46,722 nucleotides of DNA from a virus. This document shows, in pieces, positions 21,469 through 29,387 of the stretch. The translations under genes were made by a program, and so were the position numbers. The stretch spans positions 1 through 46,722 of the IMG/VR virus record IMGVR_UViG_3300040758_000035; one strand, 5' to 3'. The notes under the pieces were generated by a model. That model was not told where the DNA came from and made no database searches. It was given only the letters and a program-made list of their open reading frames with translations. Within the stretch, counting starts at the first letter, position 1; every line of letters begins with the position of its first letter.

Positions 21469-21705
21469 ATGGCGCTGCTAGGTCTTGATGCAAAGCAAGT
21501 GGCGGTAATGAACAGCTTGGAACGCTGGAACTACTTTACTTCGTATGCCTCGCGTCTTGAGGATGCTCCGCCGAAAGGCCCACACTACGCTATCCGCATC
21601 GGCTCGCACACGATCTACGCCAACGAGACCGATGAGCTTAGGGAAAAATTCGAGATCATGTGCCGGAAGCTCCGGCGCAAACTCGGGCTGAGGATAAACA
21701 AATGA
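21469..21705 (+). CDS. Hypothetical protein, 78 aa
   Basis: MALLGLDAKQVAVMNSLERW with AAGAAGGGGG upstream. The second half has an alternating pattern (HYAIRIGSHTIYANETDEL) and a basic end (CRKLRRKLGLRINK). The frame is open further upstream through the tmRNA-like head, but that part is RNA-structure sequence. The stop overlaps the next ATG. No family recognised. Confidence 0.6.
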   Translation: MALLGLDAKQVAVMNSLERWNYFTSYASRLEDAPPKGPHYAIRIGSHTIYANETDELREKFEIMCRKLRRKLGLRINK

Positions 21706-21875
21706 GCCACTGGTTGAACGTATTTACGGTCGGAAGCCTATACCTTTTTCTCGCAACAATCGCTACCATCGGAGCGCCGGGCCAACATTTTGAATGGAGC
21801 ACAGTACGAACAATGCGACAAAGACGGGAACCATACAGTACAGTCTGGAAACGAAACCATTCATCTTTGCGATGA
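21702..21875 (+). CDS. Small membrane protein, 57 aa
   Basis: MSHWLNVFTVGSLYLFLATI then ATIGAPG gives one transmembrane segment near the N terminus; the C-terminal 30 residues are basic and of poor composition. Start is coupled by ATGA. Another frame over the second half (21790-21900) looks more like protein, so this gene may really end by frameshift into it, or the two overlap. Confidence 0.5.
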   Translation: MSHWLNVFTVGSLYLFLATIATIGAPGQHFEWSTVRTMRQRREPYSTVWKRNHSSLR

Positions 21876-21900
21876 ACACTTTGAAAACCAAGGAGCGTAA
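21790..21900 (+). CDS. Overlapping zinc-ribbon-like frame, 36 aa from TTG
   Basis: The frame reads ...NGAQYEQCDKDGNHTVQSG then NETIHLCDEHFENQGA, a C...H...C-x2-H pattern common in small phage zinc proteins. It ends in TAATG, overlapping the primase start, which is the expected coupling for the real upstream gene. The start is unclear: TTG 21790 has no good ribosome binding site, and the frame is open back to about 21717. Confidence 0.4.
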   Translation: MNGAQYEQCDKDGNHTVQSGNETIHLCDEHFENQGA

Positions 21901-23861
21901 TGCCTTACGAAGAACCAATGCCGGTCGAAGAATCTCAGGCGCTAGTCTACGTGAAGTCGAAGGGCTGGCCTCACAAGCTGTGCTCGAATGACTCACAGAT
22001 TCTAACTGATTGCCCGCTGTGCGGGAAAGAGCAGCACTTCTACGTCAGCACGGACCCGAAGGTCAACGCCAACCACCCGGAAAACCAGCCGGACTATCTT
22101 TTCGACTGCAAAGTATGCGGACGGTCAGGAACGCTAAAAAGCCTCAAGAAAGAGCTAGGCGATGCGACTATCCCCGGCGTAGAAATTCGCTCCATGCTTG
22201 ACGCCGTTCCAAGAGAAACGCTGCCTCTGCCTCCGCTGGAAGAGTGTCATCAACGCCTGCTGAATGACGCCGAGGCATTCCGCTACGTCACGGAGCGCGG
22301 CTTCTCATTGGACGTTATCAAGCGTATGAAGCTCGGCCTTCTGCTAGGCGTAAACAATGAAGCCCGGCGCTGGCTAGTCTATCCGTACATCAATGCCGGA
22401 AACTACCAGTACGCCAAGATGCGTGCCTTGCATAGGCTCGAAACACGCCCGGACGGTAGCAAGGAACCACGATTCCTTGGCTCCAAAGGCCGCGAAAATC
22501 CGATCTACCACGCCGATGTAATTCACTCCGACACCACGGAGCTAATCCTCGTCGAGGGAGAGGCCGATTGCATTTCACTCATGAGCCTTGGCTACGACAA
22601 TGTACTTGGTGTGCCCGGCGCGAACATGAAGAAAGCTACGTGGATTGACCGGCTAGACGTATGGTGGGACCAGCGGGCATTAGCGCCGGACCCACATCGT
22701 CAAATCTACATCTTGTACGACTCTGACAAGGCCGGGCAGGACGCCGCCGCAGAAATCATCAAGCGCATCGGAATCGAGAAATGCCTGCTGATTAAACTAC
22801 CCGCCTTCAAACGCAAAGATGGGCAGGACGGCAAGGACCTTGGCGAATGGATTCAGGCCGGGCATACCGCCGAAGACTTCGCACAGTTGAAGAGCGAAGC
22901 AAAGCCGCTGGAAGTGCCGGGCGTCTCTGATATGTTCACGGCGCTGGACGAGATCGACGCCGAGATTGACAAGCGTGGGACCAGTGATGCGCCGATTGAT
23001 ACGCCGTGGAAATCGCTGGACATCGTGCTCGGGGGAAATGAGTACGGCGACGTATGCGGAGTCATTGCGGAGGGCAAGGTCGGTAAGACTACGTTCTGCA
23101 TGAACTGGTTCGACTACCTCACAGTGAAGCTAAATCAGCCGGGATTATTCTTGTGCTTCGAGATGCCGCCGCGTCGCATCGCTCGTAAATGGGTTTGCCA
23201 CGTAACACAGACCGATGACACACCGGGGCGAAGCCAGTACACGAAAGAGACAACCGAAAAGGCTAGAGAAGTCTTGCGCCAAAGAACGGCAGACCTGCTG
23301 CTTGGAAAGACTAACCCGCAGGACACCGAAAAAGTTTTTGACCTAATCCGGCAAGCCGTCCGCCGATACGGAATCAAGTTCATGGTGCTGGACAACCTTC
23401 AGTTGATGTGCAAAAGCATCCAACATCAAGCCCAAGAAATCTCCAACCTCAGTGCCCGCATCAAGGCTACTGCCATGGAACTTGGGCTGTTCATCGTTCT
23501 AGTCATTCAACCACGCCGACCCGAGGCCAATGAGATCGTCGCTAGCCGACACGCCTCTGGCTCCGCCGCAATCGAAAAGAACGTTGATGCTATGATCTGC
23601 CTGCATCGCAACCGCGTCGGCGTTATTAAGGCAAATGAGTTTGAAGGATTTGTCGAGGAGGAACAGAACTTTGGGCCATACATGCTAGCCCGCGTAGACT
23701 TGAGCCGGTACTCTCCGGGAGGAGCTACGACACTATTCATGGAAGGGGGTACGTCCACAGTCCGTGAAGTGAAGCCGGAGGAAATGCGTCAACGTGATAG
23801 CGTTCCTTCGATTGGCTCCGCCGTCCCGGTCGAGCCGCAAGTACAGGACAAATCTATATGA
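21900..23861 (+). CDS. TOPRIM primase-helicase, 653 aa
   Basis: An N-terminal zinc ribbon (C38, C41, C70, C73), a TOPRIM domain with LVEGEADCISL (Glu219) and YILYDSDKAG (Asp274, Asp276), then a DnaB/RecA-type helicase with Walker A EGKVGKTT (391-398), LCFEMPPRR and Walker B FMVLDNLQL (494-502). This is the layout of T7 gp4: it makes RNA primers and unwinds DNA at the fork. AAGGAG lies before the ATG. The C-terminal tail after residue 620 is disordered in appearance. It works with the family A polymerase at 31557. Confidence 0.9.
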   Translation: MPYEEPMPVEESQALVYVKSKGWPHKLCSNDSQILTDCPLCGKEQHFYVSTDPKVNANHPENQPDYLFDCKVCGRSGTLKSLKKELGDATIPGVEIRSMLDAVPRETLPLPPLEECHQRLLNDAEAFRYVTERGFSLDVIKRMKLGLLLGVNNEARRWLVYPYINAGNYQYAKMRALHRLETRPDGSKEPRFLGSKGRENPIYHADVIHSDTTELILVEGEADCISLMSLGYDNVLGVPGANMKKATWIDRLDVWWDQRALAPDPHRQIYILYDSDKAGQDAAAEIIKRIGIEKCLLIKLPAFKRKDGQDGKDLGEWIQAGHTAEDFAQLKSEAKPLEVPGVSDMFTALDEIDAEIDKRGTSDAPIDTPWKSLDIVLGGNEYGDVCGVIAEGKVGKTTFCMNWFDYLTVKLNQPGLFLCFEMPPRRIARKWVCHVTQTDDTPGRSQYTKETTEKAREVLRQRTADLLLGKTNPQDTEKVFDLIRQAVRRYGIKFMVLDNLQLMCKSIQHQAQEISNLSARIKATAMELGLFIVLVIQPRRPEANEIVASRHASGSAAIEKNVDAMICLHRNRVGVIKANEFEGFVEEEQNFGPYMLARVDLSRYSPGGATTLFMEGGTSTVREVKPEEMRQRDSVPSIGSAVPVEPQVQDKSI

Positions 23862-24427
23862 GGACTCAACCAATGCCAGAACGCCGTAGGCTGCCCAATG
23901 AGCGTCAAGCCATCACTCACAAGATGGACATTGCCGGTCACGAAGGCTACATCACTGTAGGTCTATACGAAGACGGAACTCCCGGTGAACTTTTCATTAA
24001 CATGTCCAAAGAAGGTTCAACAATCTCAGGCGTGATGGACTGTTTTGCCATTGTTGCTTCTCTTGCGCTGCAATACGGTGTGCCGCTGGAAGACTTGTGC
24101 AGCAAGCTCGCTCACACACGGTTCGAGCCTAGCGGATGGACGAAAAATCAAGATATAAAATTTGCTAAAAGTCCCATGGACTATGTTGGGCGATGGCTTA
24201 TTTCTAAATTCCTTAAGCCCCCATCACAACAACAAGAAAATAAAAAGGCTGTGCCCCCGTCGTCAAACGAATCTGCCGGAGCCATGCTTATCTCCGCTGA
24301 GCACCCTGAAGGCGTCACCATTTCTACACAAACTACAGACGCGCCAGCCTGCAAAGATTGCGGGGCCATCACCGTTCGCAACGGAGCGTGTTACGTTTGC
24401 ATGAATTGGACGGAGGGTTGTTCATGA
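23858..24427 (+). CDS. Free-standing TSCPD domain (NrdJ C-terminal-like), 189 aa
   Basis: RRRLPNERQAITHKMDIAGH, EGYITVGLYEDGTPGELFIN and TRFEPSGWTKNQDIKFAKSP match the TSCPD region at the C terminus of vitamin B12-dependent ribonucleotide reductase NrdJ; the final CKDCGAITVRNGACYVCMNW resembles the NrdJ C-terminal cysteine tail. The catalytic reductase domain is absent, and no other reductase gene is in the window. It might regulate the host enzyme or supply its redox tail. It overlaps the primase-helicase end by ATGA. Confidence 0.75.
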   Translation: MRTQPMPERRRLPNERQAITHKMDIAGHEGYITVGLYEDGTPGELFINMSKEGSTISGVMDCFAIVASLALQYGVPLEDLCSKLAHTRFEPSGWTKNQDIKFAKSPMDYVGRWLISKFLKPPSQQQENKKAVPPSSNESAGAMLISAEHPEGVTISTQTTDAPACKDCGAITVRNGACYVCMNWTEGCS

Positions 24428-24867
24428 AAACATCAAGTTGCAAAGCAAAAGGCCGTAGGCTACAGAAACGAGTAGCCTTCGATCTTTTACAGCTTGTGAA
24501 GAATCTTGGCCTAGTGGCTGATGACATCGTATCACGGCCAATGGCTACGCAAGGCGGAGAAGGCTTTTCCGACATCATGCTCAGCCCGGCGGCTCGTAAG
24601 ATATTGCCATTCAATATAGAATGCAAAAACGTCGAGCATCTAAACGTCGCCAAGACGTTTCAGGATTATAAAGAGGTCTACCAAAACAGTGCTTTCATGC
24701 TCCTTCTCATTCACTCTCGCAATAAGACGGAGCCGATGGTCACGATGAACTGGATAGACTTTCTGAGGCTGCTACAATGCGTGATCTTTCCAACCTCACC
24801 GTCGAGTCCAAACGGAGCGACTGGCGTAGTCATTCAGACAGGAGACCCCAATGAAGCGTCTGCGTAA
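24424..24867 (+). CDS. Putative PD-(D/E)XK nuclease (resolvase-like), 147 aa
   Basis: KGRRLQKRVAFDLLQL then SRPMATQGGEGFSDIMLSPA, LPFNIECKNVEHLNV: the pattern E/Q...D...E-x-K (Asp at FSDIML, Glu/Lys at IECKN) fits a Holliday-junction resolvase or endonuclease fold common in phages next to primases. GGAGGGTTGTTC lies upstream and the start overlaps the previous stop. The C-terminal 25 residues look unstructured. Confidence 0.65.
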   Translation: MKTSSCKAKGRRLQKRVAFDLLQLVKNLGLVADDIVSRPMATQGGEGFSDIMLSPAARKILPFNIECKNVEHLNVAKTFQDYKEVYQNSAFMLLLIHSRNKTEPMVTMNWIDFLRLLQCVIFPTSPSSPNGATGVVIQTGDPNEASA

Positions 24868-25297
24868 ACACAAAGACAAGCCTAAGCCAAAAAAGCCGAC
24901 GCCAGTGCGTTCGTACTGGCAAAGCGTGTTTGAAGGTGTATTCTTTCCTTATCAGGAATCCTTGCGTATATCAGGATGCGTGCCGTCGATCAACCCCGGT
25001 CGCAATCCGGGAGAGTCGCCAGCTACCCGCGCTGAGGGAAGAATCAAACCAACGCAAAGTGATTTCATCACGGACGTTGACCTCACCGTAAAACACACGT
25101 TGCCTCCGCACCACCGCCGGTTATTTTATCACCTAGTAGATACCGTGCGCGTTTCCATTCCAGAAACGCAGAAGTACGTCTTTCTGATTGACCGGCTAGG
25201 AGAAGCCTTCAAGCGCCGGGGCATCTACCCAATCAAGGACTACTTTAGCGAGACCTACAACAGGCCGGAAAGGACGACCCGCAATGGCTCTTCCTGA
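24851..25297 (+). CDS. Hypothetical protein, 148 aa
   Basis: A very basic, proline-rich N terminus (MKRLRKHKDKPKPKKPTP) precedes a helical C-terminal part with PPHHRRLFYHLVDTVRVSI and FKRRGIYPIKDYF. The gene overlaps both neighbours, GGAGACCCCA precedes it. It lies between nuclease and RecA genes, so a role in DNA replication or recombination is possible; family not recognised. Confidence 0.65.
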   Translation: MKRLRKHKDKPKPKKPTPVRSYWQSVFEGVFFPYQESLRISGCVPSINPGRNPGESPATRAEGRIKPTQSDFITDVDLTVKHTLPPHHRRLFYHLVDTVRVSIPETQKYVFLIDRLGEAFKRRGIYPIKDYFSETYNRPERTTRNGSS

Positions 25298-25631
25298 GTT
25301 TCGTGTTGACAAGCACGGCCAGCTTCACATCATCACCCCCGGACCTGACCATGCACAATATGGGGATTTGTCTGAAGAAATCTTTTCTTTTAAAAAAACA
25401 CAAGAATTAGCAAAACTGCTTTTCCAAACAGCCTGCGAATACTACGCCTACGAAGTCAAGATCATGCGAGCGCAGAACGTTCGTGAAGAAGCAATACGAG
25501 ATTTTGTAACATCTCTCGTTAAAGACCTTTTGAAACCGGAGAAAAAGAAACATGAGCGACGTACCTGTCGAAACACCGCAAACCAAACAGGACAAGCTGA
25601 AAGCAGCCAGTCAAGTTTTTGGGAAAGTTGA
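25284..25631 (+). CDS. Hypothetical protein, 115 aa
   Basis: MALPEFRVDKHGQLHIITPG, then a helical section with LAKLLFQTACEYYAYEV. The last 27 residues overlap the recA start by 80 bases in another frame and have low-complexity character, so a shorter functional protein is possible. No family recognised. Confidence 0.6.
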   Translation: MALPEFRVDKHGQLHIITPGPDHAQYGDLSEEIFSFKKTQELAKLLFQTACEYYAYEVKIMRAQNVREEAIRDFVTSLVKDLLKPEKKKHERRTCRNTANQTGQAESSQSSFWES

Positions 25632-26634
25632 AGAGAAGTACGGCAAGGGAGCGATCTTCTCTATGGCCAGACAACTAGGCATACCGATGCCGCATATACC
25701 TACCGGCATTTGGAGCGTCGATCACGATCTTCTCGGTATAGGCGGAGTACCCCGAGGACGCATCATCGAAATCTTCGGACCAGAAGCCAGCGGCAAGACC
25801 ACCCTCGCGCTGCACATTGTCGGCGCTGCACAAGCTGTGGGCGAGCTAGCCGCGTACATCGACGCAGAAAACTCCGTAGACCCGAAGTGGGCATCGACAA
25901 ACGGAGTCAATGTTAAAGCTCTCATGATTAGCCAGCCGGACAGCGGAGAAGAAGCTCTTGGAATTTTGGACATGCTTGTCGAATCCGCCGCCTTCGGAGT
26001 GATCGTTGTAGACTCCGTTGCCGCACTGGTGCCCCAAGCCGAGCTTGACGGCGAGATCGGCGATGCCAACGTAGGCTTACAGGCTAGGCTCATGTCACAG
26101 GCTATGCGGATGCTGCGGAGCAAGATCAACAAGAGCAAGACGGTCGTGATATTTATCAACCAAATCCGCGAAAAGATTGGTGTTATGTTCGGCTCGCCGG
26201 AGACCACCACCGGCGGACGTGCTTTGAAGTTCTATGCCTCTGTCCGGCTGGACATGCGGCGCATCGGCGCAATCAAAGAAGGGTCTGGCGAAGATGCTCC
26301 AATAATTGGAAACAGGACTCGCATCAAAGCCGTAAAGAACAAAGTAGGGACGCCGTTCCGCGAAGTTGAAATAGACCTGCTGTTTGACCGGGGTTTGGAC
26401 GTGACCGGGAATTTGCTTGACAATGCCGTGGAGTATGGTATAGTAGAAAAATCGGGCGCATGGTACGCTTTTAACAACGAACGCCTCGGTCAAGGACGGC
26501 GCAACGCCATTGACACCTTGAATACCCCGGCTGTGACTGAGACGTACCAAAAAGTTCTCACAGCCATGACAGAGCGCCTGAAACAAACGGAGGCCAAAGA
26601 TGGCGTCAGTAAAACGAGCGAAGCTAGCAAATGA
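25552..26634 (+). CDS. recA: RecA recombinase, 360 aa
   Basis: Walker A GPEASGKTT (76-84), catalytic Glu in AYIDAENSVD (Glu106), Walker B VIVVDS (150-155), the L1/L2 region GLQARLMSQAMRMLR to FINQIREKIGVMFGSPETTT (Gln204 sensor) and FYASVRLDMRRIG are all present. Length and order match bacterial RecA rather than the T4 UvsX type. It forms filaments on single-stranded DNA, pairs homologous strands and could trigger LexA cleavage in the host. GGAGAAAAAGAAAC lies before ATG 25552. Probably captured from a bacterium. Confidence 0.93.
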   Translation: MSDVPVETPQTKQDKLKAASQVFGKVEEKYGKGAIFSMARQLGIPMPHIPTGIWSVDHDLLGIGGVPRGRIIEIFGPEASGKTTLALHIVGAAQAVGELAAYIDAENSVDPKWASTNGVNVKALMISQPDSGEEALGILDMLVESAAFGVIVVDSVAALVPQAELDGEIGDANVGLQARLMSQAMRMLRSKINKSKTVVIFINQIREKIGVMFGSPETTTGGRALKFYASVRLDMRRIGAIKEGSGEDAPIIGNRTRIKAVKNKVGTPFREVEIDLLFDRGLDVTGNLLDNAVEYGIVEKSGAWYAFNNERLGQGRRNAIDTLNTPAVTETYQKVLTAMTERLKQTEAKDGVSKTSEASK

Positions 26635-26782
26635 CGCAAAAGAAGGGCCGGTAAAGAAAGAACGAACGGCCCTTCACCCACACCGTTGTCCTAATTGCGG
26701 TCAGTGGTGGGAGCACGAAGACTTTAAGTGCCCCCACTACGGGCTAATATGGATGCCTTGTTGGTGCGAAGGTAAAATATGA
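26600..26782 (+). CDS. Small zinc-ribbon protein, possible Com analogue, 60 aa
   Basis: A basic N terminus (MASVKRAKLANDAKEGPVKK) is followed by HRCPNCGQWWEHEDFKCPHY and MPCWCEGKI: a C-x2-C...C-x2-H/C-x2-C zinc ribbon. It overlaps the recA end by 35 bases, with GGAGGCCAAAG upstream. It lies directly before the Mom-like gene, as the 62-residue zinc protein Com does in phage Mu, where Com opens the mom ribosome binding site. The functional analogy is inference. Confidence 0.6.
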   Translation: MASVKRAKLANDAKEGPVKKERTALHPHRCPNCGQWWEHEDFKCPHYGLIWMPCWCEGKI

Positions 26783-26796
26783 AAATTTGCAGAAGT

Positions 26797-26872
26797 GCGG
26801 AGGTCGTTTAATGGTAGGACAGACTGTCAACCAGCAGTCAGGTAGCGGTTCGATTCCGACTCCTTCGCTCCA
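26797..26872 (+). tRNA. tRNA-Gly-like element with 8-base anticodon loop, overlaps a gene start
   Basis: Acceptor GCGGAGG (26797-26803) pairs with CCTTCGC (26862-26868), followed by U discriminator and CCA, as in tRNA-Gly. D-arm GTTT-AATGGTA-GGAC. Anticodon stem GACTG/CAGTC closes an 8-base loop TCAACCAG without U33 in the usual place. T-loop TTCGATT is canonical but its stem has only three pairs (CGG/CCG). It reads as a tRNA-derived structure; whether it decodes is doubtful. Its acceptor strand contains GGAGG and its D-loop the ATG of the Mom-like gene. Confidence 0.55.
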
Positions 26873-27482
26873 AATTTCAGCGACAGATTTTGTAATTGCG
26901 CAATGCAAACTTTCGGATATTCGGATGTTTGTAGAACAGCATCATTACTCACATAATTTGAATGGGGTGAAAATTTCTTTCTGCTTTTCGGCCACGTATA
27001 AAGGCGCGTTGGTCGGTGCGGTTGTTTACGGTCAATTTTCAACTACGGCTTGGAAAAGATTTGGAGAATCCGAAAAAGAGGTACTGGAATTACGGCGATT
27101 AGTTTTCCTTGATTCGGTGGGGAAAAACGCTGAAAGCCGCATGATCGGCTATACCTTGCGTTGGATTAAAAAGAATGCGCCTGAAATCAAAATTGTTGTT
27201 AGTTATGCTGACCCGATGCACGGACATAGCGGTGTAATCTACAAAGCATCCAATTTTGAATATATAGGTCTCAGCGGAAAGGACAGAGGATTCACAGACC
27301 CCGAAACCGGACGGACTTATCATTCCCGCGCACTTAGGACGAAATACAATGGGGATTACAAACCGTTCGTGAAAAAACTTCGAGCAAAGTATGACCAAGG
27401 AGAATTGATTTCGATTGAATTGCCGGGGAAACATTGCTATGTCTATAAAATTCATAATCCGGTTTTAAGGATAGTATTTTAA
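26811..27482 (+). CDS. Mom-like DNA modification / GNAT-fold protein, 223 aa
   Basis: FVEQHHYSHNLNG, ALVGAVVYGQFSTTA, EVLELRRLVFLDSVGKNAES, IVVSYADPMHGHSGVIYKAS and RTYHSRALRTKY match the Mom family, GNAT-related enzymes that modify adenine in phage Mu DNA and protect it from restriction. No other in-frame start fits the fold except ATG 26811 (or TTG 26787), and GGAGG lies seven bases before the ATG; both are inside the tRNA-like element. An additional 20 residues encoded by that element (QQSGSGSIPTP) look like an unstructured leader. The gene has lower GC than its neighbours. Confidence 0.7.
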   Translation: MVGQTVNQQSGSGSIPTPSLQISATDFVIAQCKLSDIRMFVEQHHYSHNLNGVKISFCFSATYKGALVGAVVYGQFSTTAWKRFGESEKEVLELRRLVFLDSVGKNAESRMIGYTLRWIKKNAPEIKIVVSYADPMHGHSGVIYKASNFEYIGLSGKDRGFTDPETGRTYHSRALRTKYNGDYKPFVKKLRAKYDQGELISIELPGKHCYVYKIHNPVLRIVF

Positions 27483-27518
27483 TTCTTAAAGCTACTATTC
27501 ATTATTTACAGGATAAAA

Positions 27519-28670
27519 ATGGCTAACATTCCGCTGGACCTGACACTTAAAACCAAAGCGCGGCAAAAGTTTGAAGACTTGCTCTTCAAGCGCATAGTGG
27601 GTCAGGACGACGCCTTAAATGATCTTAGCAGGTCATTCGAGGTTGCGTGGGTTGGCCTGTCAGACCCGTCTAAACCAATGTTTAATTCTTTACTTTTGGG
27701 ACCGACTGGGGTTGGCAAGACGTTGACCGTAGAGTCAATCGCCGAAGCAATCCACGGAGACCCGGATTGCATGATAAAGATCAACTGCGCAGAATATACC
27801 GAAGATCACCAAGTAGCTCGCATTATAGGGTCTCCACCGGGCTATGCTGGGCACTACAACCCCGCCGAGGCCGGAAACAAGGGTACACGCCCACTTCTAT
27901 GTCCCGAGAACCTACAACGTGGCTGGACGCAAGAAGGCCCGAAGGTGAGCGTAATACTCTTCGATGAAATTGAGAAGGCCAGCCCACGCCTGTGGGAGCT
28001 TCTGTTGGGCATTCTGGACAAAGGTGAGATGTACGATGGCCGCAATATGCGCATCGACTTGACGCGGGCGCTCATCTTTCTCACCAGCAACGTAGGTAGC
28101 CGGGTCATCAACCAAGAGTCCATTGGCTTCGCCGAGGCTAGGGATTACGTCGAGGCTTTCAGGGACATTTCAAAGCAGGCTACCTCCGCCGCGAAACGAA
28201 AGTTCGACCCTGAGTTCATGGGGCGTATCAACAAGATTCTGGTATACAAGCCTCTCACCGCCGAGGCCATTAACCGAATCATTAACATCGAAGTTTGGAA
28301 AGTATGGAATCGCGGGTTGAGTGTCGTGATGGCTGCAAACGAACGCAGTCCCACCCCACAACAACTCGTGTTCACACTTGGCGTGACTACGAAATTGAAT
28401 GAGTTTCTGAGCAAGGGGTCTGACCCGAAACACGGCGCTCGCAACATCAAGCGCATGATCGAGGAACACATCGTCAGTCCTTTGGCAACGATCATCGGCA
28501 CAGGCCAACTACGCAAGCCGGGCATGGTCGTTCTTGACATACAAGACAAAGCCATTACAGCCATATTCAAAGAACAGAACACAGACGAAATCGTACCAGC
28601 CGCCTGCCAAGTGATCGAGGAAGACGATGGGAAGGAAAAAGCAGTATGCGATATTCCAAAGACGGAATGA
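27519..28670 (+). CDS. ClpA/ClpB-like AAA+ unfoldase, 383 aa
   Basis: A single AAA+ module of the Clp D2 type: Walker A GPTGVGKT (61-68), pore loop GSPPGYAGH (104-112) with the aromatic Tyr, Walker B ILFDEIEKA (146-154), sensor 1 FLTSNVG (187-193), arginine-finger region EFMGRI, and a C-terminal D2-small domain with GARNIKRMIEEHI. It would thread protein through its central pore by ATP hydrolysis. No N domain, middle domain or ClpP-docking loop (IGF) is apparent. It may be a remodelling factor or use an unknown protease; targets are unknown. Possibly relevant to tmRNA-tagged protein turnover. Confidence 0.8.
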   Translation: MANIPLDLTLKTKARQKFEDLLFKRIVGQDDALNDLSRSFEVAWVGLSDPSKPMFNSLLLGPTGVGKTLTVESIAEAIHGDPDCMIKINCAEYTEDHQVARIIGSPPGYAGHYNPAEAGNKGTRPLLCPENLQRGWTQEGPKVSVILFDEIEKASPRLWELLLGILDKGEMYDGRNMRIDLTRALIFLTSNVGSRVINQESIGFAEARDYVEAFRDISKQATSAAKRKFDPEFMGRINKILVYKPLTAEAINRIINIEVWKVWNRGLSVVMAANERSPTPQQLVFTLGVTTKLNEFLSKGSDPKHGARNIKRMIEEHIVSPLATIIGTGQLRKPGMVVLDIQDKAITAIFKEQNTDEIVPAACQVIEEDDGKEKAVCDIPKTE

Positions 28671-29086
28671 AGTTAACTGAAAACTTCGAGCAATGCAGGC
28701 TTGTAGCCTATTGGGACGCCAACGGAAAGGTCTATACCATTGGTTGGGGGCATACCTATAAAGTGGTCGAGGGCATGACCTGCACGCAGGAACAAGCCGA
28801 TGCTTGGCTACTCTCAGACGTGGCATGGGCTGAATCCGAAGTCAACCGCGTCGTGCATGTTCCACTAACGCAGCCGGAGTTCGATGGCCTTGTGGACTTC
28901 GTGTTCAATGCTGGAAGCGGAAATTTCGAGAAGTCAACAACACTCCGGCTGCTCAACAACAAAGACTATCACGGCGCAGCCAAGGTGCTAGAGATGTGGG
29001 ACATGGCAGGCGGACAGCACTTGGCTGGCCTACTCAAAAGGCGCAAGGCAGAGGAAGCCTTATTTGAATCAGGAGACAACACATGA
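28646..29086 (+). CDS. Endolysin, T4-type lysozyme (GH24), 146 aa
   Basis: TENFEQCRLVAYWDANGKVY TI with catalytic Glu15, Asp24 and Thr31, then GWGHTYKV; further FDGLVDFVFNAGSG and a C-terminal LAGLLKRRKAEEALF are typical of phage muramidases. No signal peptide, so it needs a holin; none is assigned in the window, although small membrane proteins occur (4717, 12855, 39417). The start at 28646 overlaps the Clp-like gene; AAGGA is upstream. Confidence 0.9.
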   Translation: MRYSKDGMKLTENFEQCRLVAYWDANGKVYTIGWGHTYKVVEGMTCTQEQADAWLLSDVAWAESEVNRVVHVPLTQPEFDGLVDFVFNAGSGNFEKSTTLRLLNNKDYHGAAKVLEMWDMAGGQHLAGLLKRRKAEEALFESGDNT

Positions 29087-29382
29087 GCGAAGATGCAGCC
29101 AAACAGCCGCCAAAAGTCTTACCCAAATGCCAGTACTGTCACAACGAACCGCTGCAATTGAACGCGGCCACAAAGGAAGTCCCTGACATACCGGCGGGCC
29201 AACCTATCCCCATCTTGCAAGTCATCTACTGTGCGAAGTGCGGCGCGGTATTCAACATTGCAATGGCCGGGATAAAGATGCCGGAAATCGCCTCATCAGG
29301 AAACTTCCCTCCCGGAATGTTTCAAGGCGGGTACGGCTTTCCCCCTCCGCAGAATCCACGAGGCAAGCTATTTATGCCTTAA
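29083..29382 (+). CDS. Zinc-ribbon protein, 99 aa
   Basis: PKCQYCHNEPLQL then IYCAKCGAVFNIAMAG: two CxxC pairs about 35 residues apart form a zinc ribbon; the tail is glycine/proline-rich (PPGMFQGGYGFPPPQN). ATGA overlap with the lysozyme. Similar small ribbons are common in phages; function unknown. Confidence 0.65.
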   Translation: MSEDAAKQPPKVLPKCQYCHNEPLQLNAATKEVPDIPAGQPIPILQVIYCAKCGAVFNIAMAGIKMPEIASSGNFPPGMFQGGYGFPPPQNPRGKLFMP

Positions 29383-29387
29383 CGAGT

